Assembly (NCBI GenBank): GCA_903864375.1
Contig: CAIPFS010000459.1
Coordinates: 1-13,755 of the forward strand
Direction: 5' to 3'
DNA: 13,755 nucleotides
From: an uncultured Verrucomicrobiota bacterium
Lineage (GTDB): Bacteria; Verrucomicrobiota; Verrucomicrobiia; Limisphaerales; UBA9464
Part shown: positions 1 to 8,054 of the stretch, piece after piece
How positions within the stretch are numbered: position 1 is the stretch's first letter
Layout: each line of letters opens with the position of its first letter
Translations under genes and position numbers: made by a program
Notes under the pieces: model-generated
What the model was told of the DNA's origin: nothing
The model's input: the letters and a program-made list of their open reading frames with translations, nothing else
Database searches by the model: none

Positions 1-1077
1 CTGATTTTTCATGTCTACGGTGCCCACGACAAATACGAGGACATCATCCGCCGCACCCGGGAGCGGACCACCGCCGAGATCCTGATGCAGACCGATCATG
101 TCAATAAACCGGCGGACCTGACCGAGGAGACCGATCCGGCCAGGGTTCCCATCCAGAGCGGAAAATGGGATGCGTTCATGAACCACAACTGGCTGCCGTC
201 GCTGGCTCGAAAATATGGGACGGAATTGTGCGACCAACGGACCCTTTGGAAAGCCTATCTCCTGGACCAGCACCTGGAGCCATCGGCCCTGCTAAAGGAC
301 GGAGTTCACCTCAATCCCCACGGAGAATATTTCATGGCGGAATGCGTCAAGGCGTATCTTCGGCGGGATTCGACGTTTGACCCGGCACCGGCGGAGCTGT
401 GGGTCAAGACCCTGACAGTCGGCGGAGACCTTCACTGGTCGAATGGAACACTGCGGGTGGAATTTGAGGGCAATCGTGTCGACGTGGTCTGCAAACCGGG
501 GAGTGCAAAACCAGCCACGATCCGAATCGATGGACGCCGGCCTTCCAACTTTCCGGAACTGTATGGATTCACCCGGGCGCTGACGACGCCCGACGGCAAG
601 TGGCCGGTTCATTCGCCCGTGGTGGCCCCGATTCGTTCCGAAAAACCATTGTTGGTGGAGGAGTGGACCATGGAGGTCCGAAAGCTGGACAACACGGAGA
701 AGTTGTTTTCATTCACCGTGACCGGCTCGAAGACCGGTCCGGACGGGGAGGGCCGGAGCGACCTTCCGTTCCTTTCCAATTCCGGCCGGGTGAAGATCGA
801 TCCGGACGACTGGAATGTCGCCTATGCCCTGAGTTTGTCGGGCGTCAAGCCGGTGCCGGATCGCTTCGTCGCCAAATGGAATGTGGTTGGACGATTTACG
901 GACGAATTTGTGTCTCCCGGAGTGACCAACCCGGCAGTGGAAACGGTCGTCACCCTGGCCCAGGGCCTTGCCAACACCCGGCACGTGCTGGAGATCGCCG
1001 GAACCCCGGACTCTCCCGTCGCCGCCCTTCGCATTTATCGACCGCCACTTCCGGTGGCGAACAACGGGGCGAAATAG
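1..1077 (+). CDS. SGNH/GDSL-type esterase, C-terminal part (5' end outside window)
   Basis: The reading frame is open from base 1 to the TAG at 1075-1077, giving 358 residues, so the gene starts before the window. Near residues 100-103 the motif DGVHLN carries the Asp-x-x-His pair of block V of SGNH hydrolases, the last catalytic block. The preceding stretch (FHVYG at residues 3-7, later TTAEILMQTDH) resembles the central part of bacterial SGNH esterases that remove acyl groups from carbohydrates. About 240 residues follow the catalytic block. They look like a beta-rich accessory region that I cannot name. The nucleophile serine block (GDS) and any signal peptide would lie upstream and are not visible. 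By family knowledge it would be an exported carbohydrate esterase, but the substrate is unknown. The gene converges on the toxin-antitoxin module on the other strand. Confidence 0.75.
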   Translation: MIFHVYGAHDKYEDIIRRTRERTTAEILMQTDHVNKPADLTEETDPARVPIQSGKWDAFMNHNWLPSLARKYGTELCDQRTLWKAYLLDQHLEPSALLKDGVHLNPHGEYFMAECVKAYLRRDSTFDPAPAELWVKTLTVGGDLHWSNGTLRVEFEGNRVDVVCKPGSAKPATIRIDGRRPSNFPELYGFTRALTTPDGKWPVHSPVVAPIRSEKPLLVEEWTMEVRKLDNTEKLFSFTVTGSKTGPDGEGRSDLPFLSNSGRVKIDPDDWNVAYALSLSGVKPVPDRFVAKWNVVGRFTDEFVSPGVTNPAVETVVTLAQGLANTRHVLEIAGTPDSPVAALRIYRPPLPVANNGAK

Positions 1078-1195
1078 GGTAGGGGGTTTACGGCTGGTCG
1101 ACGGCTTTGACCGACGACAACATTGTCGAGCATCTCATCGCATTGGACCTTCATCGGACACGCGACGATTTACGAGCTGTCAAATGGAGGGTTTG

Positions 1196-1230
1196 CCGAG
1201 AAGAGAAGGAAGCCCGGGTATCGCCCGAGC
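1196..1230 (-). terminator. Likely rho-independent terminator of the toxin-antitoxin pair
   Basis: Read on the minus strand, four bases after the TAA of the small antitoxin gene, GCTCGGG (1230-1224) can pair with CCCGGGC (1218-1212) around a five-base loop. A pyrimidine-rich tail with many T (1211-1196) follows. One pair is G-U in minus-strand RNA but would be a C-A mismatch in plus-strand RNA, so the hairpin favours minus-strand transcripts. The T tract is interrupted by C, so strength is uncertain. Confidence 0.45.
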
Positions 1231-1233
1231 CCG

Positions 1234-1392
1234 TTACGGTTTCTCGGCGACAATTTTCCCGTCCTTCATGACGTAAACCGAGGTGCCGTGCATCCGGGCG
1301 GTCTTTCGGGCCACCTTACCGGCACGTCGAAGTGCCCGACCAACCGCGGCGGAGAGTTCGGAGGGCTTTAGTGCTGTATCTGGTGTTTTCAT
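1234..1392 (-). CDS. Small basic protein, probable antitoxin partner of the zeta-like toxin
   Basis: This 52-residue ORF begins with an ATG overlapping the toxin's TGA stop (ATGA at 1392-1389) and ends at TAA 1236-1234. The sequence starts MKTPDTALKPSELSAAVGRA. It then has an Arg/Lys-rich helix (residues about 18-34, including ALRRAGKVARKTAR) and a predicted strand-turn-strand tail (TSVYVMKDGKIVAEKP, residues 37-52). The four-base overlap implies translational coupling with the toxin. A tiny charged protein stitched to a P-loop toxin gene is the usual shape of a toxin-antitoxin partner, and small proteins with a YV-x-x-DGKIV-like ending beside COG4185 kinases are familiar to me, but I could not search for this one. 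It is unlike the classical epsilon antitoxin, which is encoded upstream of zeta. The antitoxin role is inferred from context. It is easily missed because of its size. Confidence 0.72.
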   Translation of the reverse strand: MKTPDTALKPSELSAAVGRALRRAGKVARKTARMHGTSVYVMKDGKIVAEKP

Positions 1393-1904
1393 GGTCCTTG
1401 GCCAATGAGCTTTGGCGAAGATCCCGAGTTGTCGTAGACAGACCAGGAATCGGCGAGCGGACTATAGGCAAGCTCGAAATTTTTCCAACCCCGAATGAAG
1501 CGCCAGGTGACATCCGCTCTGGGCACATGATGCCCGCCTTCCCTGACCCGGGCAGCGACCCGCCGAATGGCCAGGCGGGGCGACGCCAGCAGGAGGTAAA
1601 CGATTTCGATCCGGTACCCGCCGGCCTTCCAACAAATCATGCGCGGAATGTAGGTCAGACCGCTCAAGGTGGTCTCGAATGCAAATGAGGCCCGGGATGC
1701 GGCAAGCCGCTCCAACTCAGAAAGGAACAGGCGTCCTGCCGCAAGGGAGGCGGATTCGGGACGAAGCGGTGATAATCCGCCGGCAATCAGGTCAGCATTG
1801 ACGAAATGAACCACGCCGCGGTCCTTGGGGAGAAATTCGCGCGCAAAGGTCGTTTTGCCTGCCCCATTGGGACCGGCAATGACGACGCATAATGGCCGGC
1901 TCAT
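1389..1904 (-). CDS. Zeta-toxin-like P-loop kinase (COG4185-type AAA/ATPase)
   Basis: A 171-residue protein with the Walker A loop GPNGAGKTT at residues 11-19, NAD at 36-38, FETTLS at 76-81 and an R-V-R-E-GGHHVPR segment near 119-129, followed by a tryptophan-containing FIRGWKNF stretch and YDNSG near 147-151. This motif order is typical of the zeta-toxin-like ATPases of COG4185. Classical zeta toxins phosphorylate UDP-N-acetylglucosamine and block wall synthesis; whether this shorter branch does the same is not established by the sequence. The ATG at 1904 puts the P-loop at the usual distance from the N terminus. No clear Shine-Dalgarno site precedes it. All visible motifs are intact, so it should be functional. 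The downstream overlapping small gene is its likely antitoxin, and a promoter-like sequence lies 44 bases upstream. Confidence 0.87.
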   Translation of the reverse strand: MSRPLCVVIAGPNGAGKTTFAREFLPKDRGVVHFVNADLIAGGLSPLRPESASLAAGRLFLSELERLAASRASFAFETTLSGLTYIPRMICWKAGGYRIEIVYLLLASPRLAIRRVAARVREGGHHVPRADVTWRFIRGWKNFELAYSPLADSWSVYDNSGSSPKLIGQGP

Positions 1905-1947
1905 TTCACGAGTCTGATCAGTTGGCTACAACTGTCTATCGCTTGAT

Positions 1948-1976
1948 ATTTTACTTGGTCGGTCGCCTGATGTCAT
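1948..1976 (-). promoter_or_regulatory. Sigma-70-like promoter of the toxin-antitoxin module
   Basis: On the minus strand, ATGACA (1976-1971; five of six match TTGACA) and TAAAAT (1953-1948; five of six match TATAAT) are separated by exactly 17 bases. Transcription would start near 1941, leaving a leader of roughly 37 bases before the toxin ATG at 1904. The -35 box begins three bases past the stop of the DUF1501 remnant, so the module appears to carry its own promoter rather than depend on the dead gene upstream. Confidence 0.5.
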
Positions 1977-1978
1977 CT

Positions 1979-3224
1979 TCAAGCAAGAAAGTTCACCCGT
2001 TCAAAATCGCCGCCGAGGATGGGGGCGGCGGGTGTTCTAAGCCACCCTTCCAGGAGGGTGCTGAAGACAGACCGGAAATCGGTGGAATATCGAACGTCGC
2101 CGTTTAGGAGATTGCCGGGAGCGAGGGAAGGTGTAACGCCGTGGATTCCAGGACGCACACGTCCTCCGGCAATGAACAAAGGCGCAGCCGCCCCGTGGTC
2201 CGTGCCTTCGTTGGCGTTTTCCTGAACTCTGCGACCGAACTCGCTGAAGGTCATCAGCACGACGCGGTCCAGATGGCTCATGGCTTTCAGATCCGTAAGA
2301 AAGGCCCGGGTGGCATCTCCCAGTTCTCCCAGCAGTCGCTGATGGGTAGGCAATTGGTGGGCATGGGTGTCGAACCCGCCGTGACTGACATAATATATCC
2401 GCGTCCGAAGACCACCGGCGATCAGCCGGGCGACCAGCTTCAGATCGGTGGCCAGACGGGATGCCGGGTAGGCAATGAGATTTCGCGACCGGGCGGATAC
2501 TTCACGAATCCGATCCCCGCTGGACATGGCTTCGGCTGCGGTTCGTTCGAGGAAATCCAGCGGTGAGTCCAGCTGGGCCGGACCGCTTCCGGTCAGTCCT
2601 CTGATGCTCGCGCCGCTGTGGGTATCGTGGGCCTGCATCCCGGCCTCGGGACTGCCGCCGAGCTGGCGATAGTATGTTTCACTGCCCATCGCCTCCATCC
2701 GCTCCATGTCGCCTTCGACATAATGAAGAGATTCAGGGTTTTCAACGGCCACTCCCTTGGGTGTGGTGGCGCTGAATGCCAGGGGTGACTAGCGCCCCAC
2801 TGCAATTCCGACGGTGGGATCGGCGCCGGAGCAGGCATGGTCAAAGTAGCGTCCGATCCAGCCATGATTCTCGACGCGGTCGCTGGCGCTGGCCGTCATC
2901 CAGATGTCGGGGCTGCGAAAATGGGACCGATTGGGATTGGGATACCCGTCGCCGAAAGGCTCGTTCCAATTCACGGCGTCGTTCAGGCGTGGCGGATTTC
3001 ATCTCCTCGCGCTCGGCGGCGTGGTGCGGATCGAAGCGAGCCCATCCCGTGTCGGGAGGCGTGGTCGTGGTCGATGATGCATCGACCAATTGGTCTACCG
3101 CGTCGCGGAATGGAAGTGATCGGAAGGCTTCGATTTGAGTTGGAGTCCCACCAAATCCGGCCCGATTGAGCAAATGGGCGGCGGTCGAAAAATCCCATCG
3201 GGAAGTGGGGAGCAATTCCAGCAT
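1979..3224 (-). pseudogene. DUF1800/DUF1501 deletion chimera, frameshifted and with an amber codon
   Basis: From the ATG at 3224 (a GTG at 3281 is an alternative) the frame encodes a DUF1800 N terminus, with the motif TAAHLLNRAGFGGTP and a following charged segment, for about 90 codons. Around 2985-2945 homology switches to a different frame that reads GYPNPNRSHFRSPDIW and then GWIGRYFDHACSGADPTVGI, an internal part of DUF1501. That frame runs through a TAG at 2791-2789 and continues in the same frame with SPLAFSATTPKGVAVENP to a normal-looking DUF1501 C terminus (SHGGFDTHAH, FSEFGRR, GGDF) ending at TGA 1981-1979. The C-terminal half of DUF1800 and the N-terminal part of DUF1501 are missing. 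In this phylum DUF1800 and DUF1501 genes are often adjacent, so one deletion joining them is the simplest explanation. DUF1501 proteins are secreted members of the sulfatase/phosphatase fold group of unknown role. No intact product can be made. Confidence 0.82.
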
Positions 3225-3460
3225 ACCTTCCCATAGACGCTGTGAGCGTTCGAAAGGTTCCTTGAAAGTGTGGTCGTGCACCCAATGACGGGTCTACACT
3301 CGATGGATTGTTGGCGAGCCATCCTCCGCCAGTCCGCCAGTTCGCCATCTCCAGAACATCCACTTGCGACCGTGGACAACGCTCAACCGGACGCGCTGGG
3401 AACCCCTTCAACTGGAGAAGTGGTTGGGGACGGCTCCGGCAACACGGGCTTGCGACCGGG

Positions 3461-5638
3461 TCAGATCGTCTCCTGTAGTCTGGGTGGGGCCGCCTTGCCC
3501 GCGAGCTGAGGGGTTCCTCCCGGGCTCCCTCTCAGATGGCTTCGTGCGAGTTGCCGGGCGGTTTCCACCAGGTCGCGATCCCGGGCCAGATGACCAAAAT
3601 GGAAATCCGGTAATCCGCTCTGGTCGCGTCCCACCAGTTCACCCGGGCCGCGCAGGAGCAGGTCGGCCTCAGCAATTTCAAATCCGTTGCAGGTGTCGGT
3701 CATGACCTTCATCCGGGCGGCCGCCTCCTCGGTCTTCAGGCGGGCCAGGAGGATGCAGTGGGAGTCATGACCGCCCCGACCGATCCGTCCCCGGAGCTGG
3801 TGCAGCTGGGCGAGGCCGAATTGCTCGGCATTTTCGATCAACATGACGGTGGCGTTGGGGACATCGACCCCGACTTCGATCACGCTGGTCGCCACCAGCG
3901 CCTTCACGGCACCGCTGCGAAAGGCCGCCATGACCCGCTCCTTCTCGTCGGGAGGCAGCTGCCCATGGAGCAGTCCCACGGGATGCGGTGCCAGAGCAGC
4001 CTGGACTCTGGCGAACTCCTTGGTCACGGCCTTGATTTCCTCCTGATCGGCTTCCGTCACCCGGGAATAGACGATGTAGGCCTGTCGACCCCGGGCCAGT
4101 TCGGTTTGGACAAAACCCCAGACTTTGGGCAGGGCCTCCGGCGCCCGGACATAGGTTCGGATTTGGCCGCGTCCCGCGGGCAATTCGTCCAGGATGCTGA
4201 CGTCGAGGTCGCCGTAGAGGGTCAGTCCCAGCGTCCGCGGGATGGGAGTGGCGGTCATGACCAGCAGGTGGGGGGCCTCGCGGGCATTCCGGCCCTTGCG
4301 CAGCAGGGTTTCCCGCTGGGCCACACCGAACTTGTGCTGCTCATCGATGATGACCAATCCGATCCGCTCCATTTGGAACGATTCCTGAACCAGGGCGTGG
4401 GTGCCTACGACGACCCGCTCGGTCCGTCGGGCGACGGAAGGTGCCGACGCTTGAAGAGGAAGTTCCAAATCGGTTTTCCGATTTCCGGTTCGGAGGTCCA
4501 CCGTGATGCCGAGGGGTTCAAACCAGCGCCGAAAATTGGTCCAGAGTTGTTCGGCCAGGATTTCAGTGGGAGCCATCACAGCCACGTTGAAACCGCTTTC
4601 GACGACCATCAGGGCGGCGCAGGCCGCCACCAGGGATTTGCCGGAGCCGACATCGCCCTGCAGCAGGCGGCGCATCGGGACCGTGGCGGAAAGTTCGCTG
4701 CGCAATTCCCGCAGGACGCGCGTCTGGGCTCCCGTCAACCGGAAGGGCAGGCTGGCGAGGAACGGCTTCATCAGTCGGTTGTCTCCGCCGCAGGGGCGGG
4801 ACTGCCATTTACGCTCCAGATTCAGGCGGCGTTGCTGGATGATCAGTTGCAGATCAACAAATTCGTCCAGCGCCAGACGACGGCGGGCCTGTTCGGCGGC
4901 TGCCATGGCGGGGGGAAAGTGAAGGTCCCGAACGGCCTGGGAACGGGAAAGCCATGGGGTTCGGGCGGGGTCCTGAGGATCGACGGTGATGGGAACCAGG
5001 GAGGGCGTCGGTTCGCCAATCGACGTCGCAAAATCTTCAATCGCCCGCCAGATCATCAGCCGAAGGGCCCGTTGGGTGAGTCCCTCGGTGGACGGGTAGA
5101 CCGGGACGATTCGATTGAGGTGGACCTGTTCATCTCCGTCATCGGTGATTTTTTCCGTTTCCGGATGGTCCATGGCCCGCGGTTTTAGACTGGTCGGTTT
5201 GCCATGGGCAAAGAGTTGGTCCCCCACCGCAAAAAAGCGTTCCATATAGGGCTGATTCCACCATCGGCAGTGCAGCCGGGCCGTGCCATCGTCGAGCACG
5301 ACCTCGAAAACGCTTTTGAATCCGCCCCGGAATTTTTTCACGCCGGCGGCGACGACGGACCCTCGGACCGTGATGGGCTGACCCTGGACCACCTCCCGGA
5401 TGGGACTCACCTGACGGCGATCATCGTACCGGCGGGGTCCGTGAAAAAGGAGGTCTGAAACGGTCCGGATCTCCAACCGCTCGAGTTGTTGCTGCCGTTC
5501 CCGCCCGACGCCGCGCACGATCGACACCGGAGCCAGCAGGGGAGCTCCTGGGCGGGGAACACCTTCGGCAGGCGGGCGTGGGGAAACTTCCGGCACGGCA
5601 GAAGCCTGCCGGGCTCCCGGCCCGTGTCCAGTGTTCAA
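3461..5638 (-). CDS. recG: ATP-dependent DNA helicase RecG
   Basis: RecG remodels stalled replication forks and branch-migrates Holliday junctions in the cytoplasm. The 725 residues are slightly longer than the E. coli protein (693) and show the full layout: an N-terminal wedge/OB region (about 35-180, including RGVGRERQQQLERL), Walker A GDVGSGKS (328-335), DEQH box in IIDEQHKFGV (430-439), TATPIPRT (462-469) and the helicase motif VI region QLRGRIGRG (614-622). The likely start is TTG at 5638-5636, overlapping the TGA of the lytic transglycosylase gene (TTGA), which suggests translational coupling. A GTG at codon 15 is an alternative, and there is no ATG before codon 132. The first ~34 residues are Pro/Gly-rich and probably not part of the wedge domain. 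The family assignment is secure; only the start is in doubt. Confidence 0.96.
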   Translation of the reverse strand: MNTGHGPGARQASAVPEVSPRPPAEGVPRPGAPLLAPVSIVRGVGRERQQQLERLEIRTVSDLLFHGPRRYDDRRQVSPIREVVQGQPITVRGSVVAAGVKKFRGGFKSVFEVVLDDGTARLHCRWWNQPYMERFFAVGDQLFAHGKPTSLKPRAMDHPETEKITDDGDEQVHLNRIVPVYPSTEGLTQRALRLMIWRAIEDFATSIGEPTPSLVPITVDPQDPARTPWLSRSQAVRDLHFPPAMAAAEQARRRLALDEFVDLQLIIQQRRLNLERKWQSRPCGGDNRLMKPFLASLPFRLTGAQTRVLRELRSELSATVPMRRLLQGDVGSGKSLVAACAALMVVESGFNVAVMAPTEILAEQLWTNFRRWFEPLGITVDLRTGNRKTDLELPLQASAPSVARRTERVVVGTHALVQESFQMERIGLVIIDEQHKFGVAQRETLLRKGRNAREAPHLLVMTATPIPRTLGLTLYGDLDVSILDELPAGRGQIRTYVRAPEALPKVWGFVQTELARGRQAYIVYSRVTEADQEEIKAVTKEFARVQAALAPHPVGLLHGQLPPDEKERVMAAFRSGAVKALVATSVIEVGVDVPNATVMLIENAEQFGLAQLHQLRGRIGRGGHDSHCILLARLKTEEAAARMKVMTDTCNGFEIAEADLLLRGPGELVGRDQSGLPDFHFGHLARDRDLVETARQLARSHLRGSPGGTPQLAGKAAPPRLQETI

Positions 5639-6570
5639 GGAGGGGTCTTCAGTTCAGCGAGACTCATTCCCGTCCGTCCTTTGACGGTTGCCTCCACCTT
5701 GGGGACGTATAATTGGGTCTCGGCGGGAAGGTGACGGGCTATCTGGTCATAGCCGCGACTTTTATCATCGCCCAGCAGCTCCCGGACGCGGCCCTGGCCG
5801 GCGTTGTAGGCGGCAAGTGTGAGGCGCCAGTCGGGGAATTGCCGATGAAGGGAATGGAGCAGGGACGCGGCGGCTCTGGCGTTTTTGGCCGGGTCCAGTC
5901 GCTCGTCGCTGGGAGTCAGCTGGAGCCCTTCACCGCGGGCGGTGATCGGCATCAGTTGATAAAGCCCGACAGCACCGGCCGGACTGCGGGCCTGGGCGTT
6001 GAACGAGGATTCCACCTCGGCCAGCCAGACCAGCTCTCCGGGCACGTGCGCGGAGGTAAAAATCGGACGCAGCTGCTCGGCCATCGCCGGGGTTCCGGTC
6101 AACGCAGGACGCGTTTTCAGTTGTCGGGTCCATGCCATCCGCTGCGCCTGCGGTGTGGGATTGGGCGGGCGGGTCGGTGGTCTGCCGGGAGCCGACGGTT
6201 GCTGAGCCGGAGCCGAAAGCCGCAGTTCATCGGCCACGTCAAAATAATCGAGGCGCGTTCTCAGCCAGATGGCGTAGGGCCGGAGCGCGGGAGTGGCCTC
6301 AAGGACGGGCAGGACGGTGTGGGCGGTGCTTTTGGCCTCAGCCAGATCGAGAACGTATTCCCCACCCATCTCCGCCTGAAATTGCTTCAGGTATTGCTCG
6401 AGCTTGGGTCGATCCAGTTCGGGCAATTGCGCGGCGACGCGATCATCAAGATTCTGCTTGAGCCAGTCGGCTCCCTGCTGCAAGGCATCGCCCAGGTCGA
6501 TGCTGCCCTGTGGTTCCGCGTGGAGTCCGGCCAGAGTCAGACTCGATACCAAGATCAGGCGACGTGTCAT
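5635..6570 (-). CDS. Lytic transglycosylase with SLT domain
   Basis: A predicted exported murein lytic transglycosylase that would cleave the MurNAc-GlcNAc bond of peptidoglycan in the periplasm. I place the start at the ATG at 6570, giving 311 residues, because it yields a clean signal peptide (MTRRLILVSSLTLAGLHA). The frame is open further upstream to 6705, but that extension would put a second hydrophobic stretch in front of the leader. AAGG lies just two bases before this ATG, too close for a good ribosome site. A helical region (about 25-115) and a proline-rich linker (about 119-142) precede the SLT domain. In it the catalytic Glu of ESSFN is at residue 187, GLYQLMP at 202-208 and AAYNAGQGRV at 253-262. 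The 3' end overlaps recG. No LysM or other wall-binding repeat is visible. Confidence 0.88.
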   Translation of the reverse strand: MTRRLILVSSLTLAGLHAEPQGSIDLGDALQQGADWLKQNLDDRVAAQLPELDRPKLEQYLKQFQAEMGGEYVLDLAEAKSTAHTVLPVLEATPALRPYAIWLRTRLDYFDVADELRLSAPAQQPSAPGRPPTRPPNPTPQAQRMAWTRQLKTRPALTGTPAMAEQLRPIFTSAHVPGELVWLAEVESSFNAQARSPAGAVGLYQLMPITARGEGLQLTPSDERLDPAKNARAAASLLHSLHRQFPDWRLTLAAYNAGQGRVRELLGDDKSRGYDQIARHLPAETQLYVPKVEATVKGRTGMSLAELKTPP

Positions 6571-6785
6571 GACCTTCAAAAAAGCGGAAATTCGAGCCCG
6601 GGAAAGGATTAATGCGTGTCGAACGGATGACGCTGGGGAAAAGGATAACGACTGAGAAACGATAAGGAAAAGAAGGGGCTTCACCAGCCAGTCCCGGAAA
6701 TTCAACGGTTTGCCCCTGAAAACGACCTATTCACCCCAATTCGAGGCGTTGGACGTCGACGTTTAAGGCAAAATTCAGCCATCGC

Positions 6786-8036
6786 ATGAAACGTTCTGCT
6801 CTGAATCCATGGTTCCTGGGTCGATCCTTACGGTCGTCATCGCTGTCCTCTTCATCCGCCATCCGACTGGCTGCCCTCGGGGTGTTATCGGCCAGCTGGC
6901 TTGCCGCCCCGGAAAATGCGGTGGCACAGGGATGTGTGGCGGTTCGGGGATGCGCCAATCCGTTGAGCCTGTCCGAGGGTGTCCGACCCGAGGACGCGGA
7001 ATTGAACGGCGGGGACTGGCTGGCGAGTATTTCCTATCGATGGTTGCATTCCCATCGGCATTTTGTGGGGGATGAAGAGCAGACCTATCGCCAGGTGGAC
7101 GGCACCCAGATCATCAACCAGTCCCATTTCATCGATCTGGGAGTTCAGTACGCGGTGACCCCCCGTTACAGCGTTTCTTTCACCCTGCCGGTGGCAACAT
7201 CCGAGCGATCCCAGCGCGTTCTGAGCAAGCCGGAATTTCCGACATCCTCCTTCAACTCCACCTTTTTCTACTCGCCGCAGAACGTCCGTTATCATACGGA
7301 GTCTACAGGTATTGGAGACATCCGGTTGGGTGGCTATGCCTGGCTCTGGAACCCGACGGTTCCGCGAAAGGGAAACATCCAGTTGGGGATCAGTCTGAAG
7401 GCCCCCACGGGCGATGACGGATTGACCGGCACCTTCTATTCCACCAACGGTCCCTCGGTCAAAACCTTGGATCAATCGATCCAGCCGGGGGATGGCGGAT
7501 GGGGATTTGCCTTGGAGGCCAATGCCTACCAGGAACTCTTTCCGCGTCTGGTGGGGTTCGCCCAGGCCTCATATCTGTTCAATCCCGAAACCGACAACGG
7601 GGTGTTGACCTGGCGGGACAACAGTACCACCAAGCCCGGGGTGGTGACCGCCACGCCCAAGCAGGCGTCCTATTATGAGCATTTCATGTCCATCCCCGAC
7701 CAGTATTTCGGTCGGGCCGGCCTGGCCTACACCATCGTCCCGTCGTGGGGTCTCGCGGTAACGGCCGCCGGACGTATCGAGGGTGTTCCGGTGGAGGACG
7801 TACTCGGCGGCAGCGACGGATTTCGGCGTCCGGGATTTGCCATCAGCTTTGAGCCGGGCCTGGTCTGGATGAAGGGGCGTTACAATTTGAACGTGAGTGT
7901 GCCGTTTGCCTTGTACCGCAATCGTGAGCGGAGCCTAGCCGATCAACGGGCTTCCTCGGCGTCGGGCACGGACGTGCACGGTGACGCCGCGTTCGCCGAC
8001 TATGTGCTGACACTTAGTTTTGCCGTCCGATTCTAG
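6786..8036 (+). CDS. Predicted outer-membrane beta-barrel protein (MetA-pathway/transporter-like)
   Basis: 416 residues. The N terminus has a long polar, Ser-rich n-region, then a hydrophobic core (about 26-41) and a likely signal peptidase I site after AVA at 45-47. The mature part is made of alternating, aromatic-rich strands. GIGDIRLGGYAW (175-186) followed by QLGISLKAPTGDDG (199-212) resembles the barrel family annotated as MetA-pathway of phenol degradation (PF13557), a name that says little about function. The last residues, TLSFAVRF, end in phenylalanine like the BAM recognition signal of outer-membrane proteins. Together these support an outer-membrane porin or transporter, substrate unknown. 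It is divergent from the lytic transglycosylase gene across 215 bases in which I found no convincing promoter for either gene. It stands alone on its strand, and no partner in the window suggests a role. Confidence 0.62.
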   Translation: MKRSALNPWFLGRSLRSSSLSSSSAIRLAALGVLSASWLAAPENAVAQGCVAVRGCANPLSLSEGVRPEDAELNGGDWLASISYRWLHSHRHFVGDEEQTYRQVDGTQIINQSHFIDLGVQYAVTPRYSVSFTLPVATSERSQRVLSKPEFPTSSFNSTFFYSPQNVRYHTESTGIGDIRLGGYAWLWNPTVPRKGNIQLGISLKAPTGDDGLTGTFYSTNGPSVKTLDQSIQPGDGGWGFALEANAYQELFPRLVGFAQASYLFNPETDNGVLTWRDNSTTKPGVVTATPKQASYYEHFMSIPDQYFGRAGLAYTIVPSWGLAVTAAGRIEGVPVEDVLGGSDGFRRPGFAISFEPGLVWMKGRYNLNVSVPFALYRNRERSLADQRASSASGTDVHGDAAFADYVLTLSFAVRF

Positions 8037-8054
8037 CCGCTGTCGATCTGGCTT

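Noticed and set aside
1116..1129. A 14-base palindrome (CGACAA/TTGTCG around CA) after the esterase gene, considered as a terminator.
   Set aside because: The loop is only two bases, the stem is short and no T tract follows.
3282..3460. Interval between recG and the DUF1800 remnant, searched for a gene remnant or terminator.
   Set aside because: Frames here give no recognisable protein and the hairpins are imperfect, without T tracts.
3758..5188. A 476-codon open frame on the plus strand.
   Set aside because: It lies wholly opposite recG, its composition is that of an antisense shadow of a GC-rich gene, and it has no recognisable domain.
5713..6612. A 299-codon open frame on the plus strand.
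   Set aside because: It is antisense to the lytic transglycosylase gene, whose catalytic motifs are intact.
6571..6705. N-terminal extension of the lytic transglycosylase by 45 codons.
   Set aside because: It would place extra hydrophobic sequence before a clean signal peptide that starts at the 6570 ATG; it looks like an open stretch by chance.
6706..6785. TTGGAC followed by AAAATT upstream of the outer-membrane protein gene, considered as a promoter.
   Set aside because: The -10 match is only three of six, and nothing else in the divergent region is better, so I do not annotate it.
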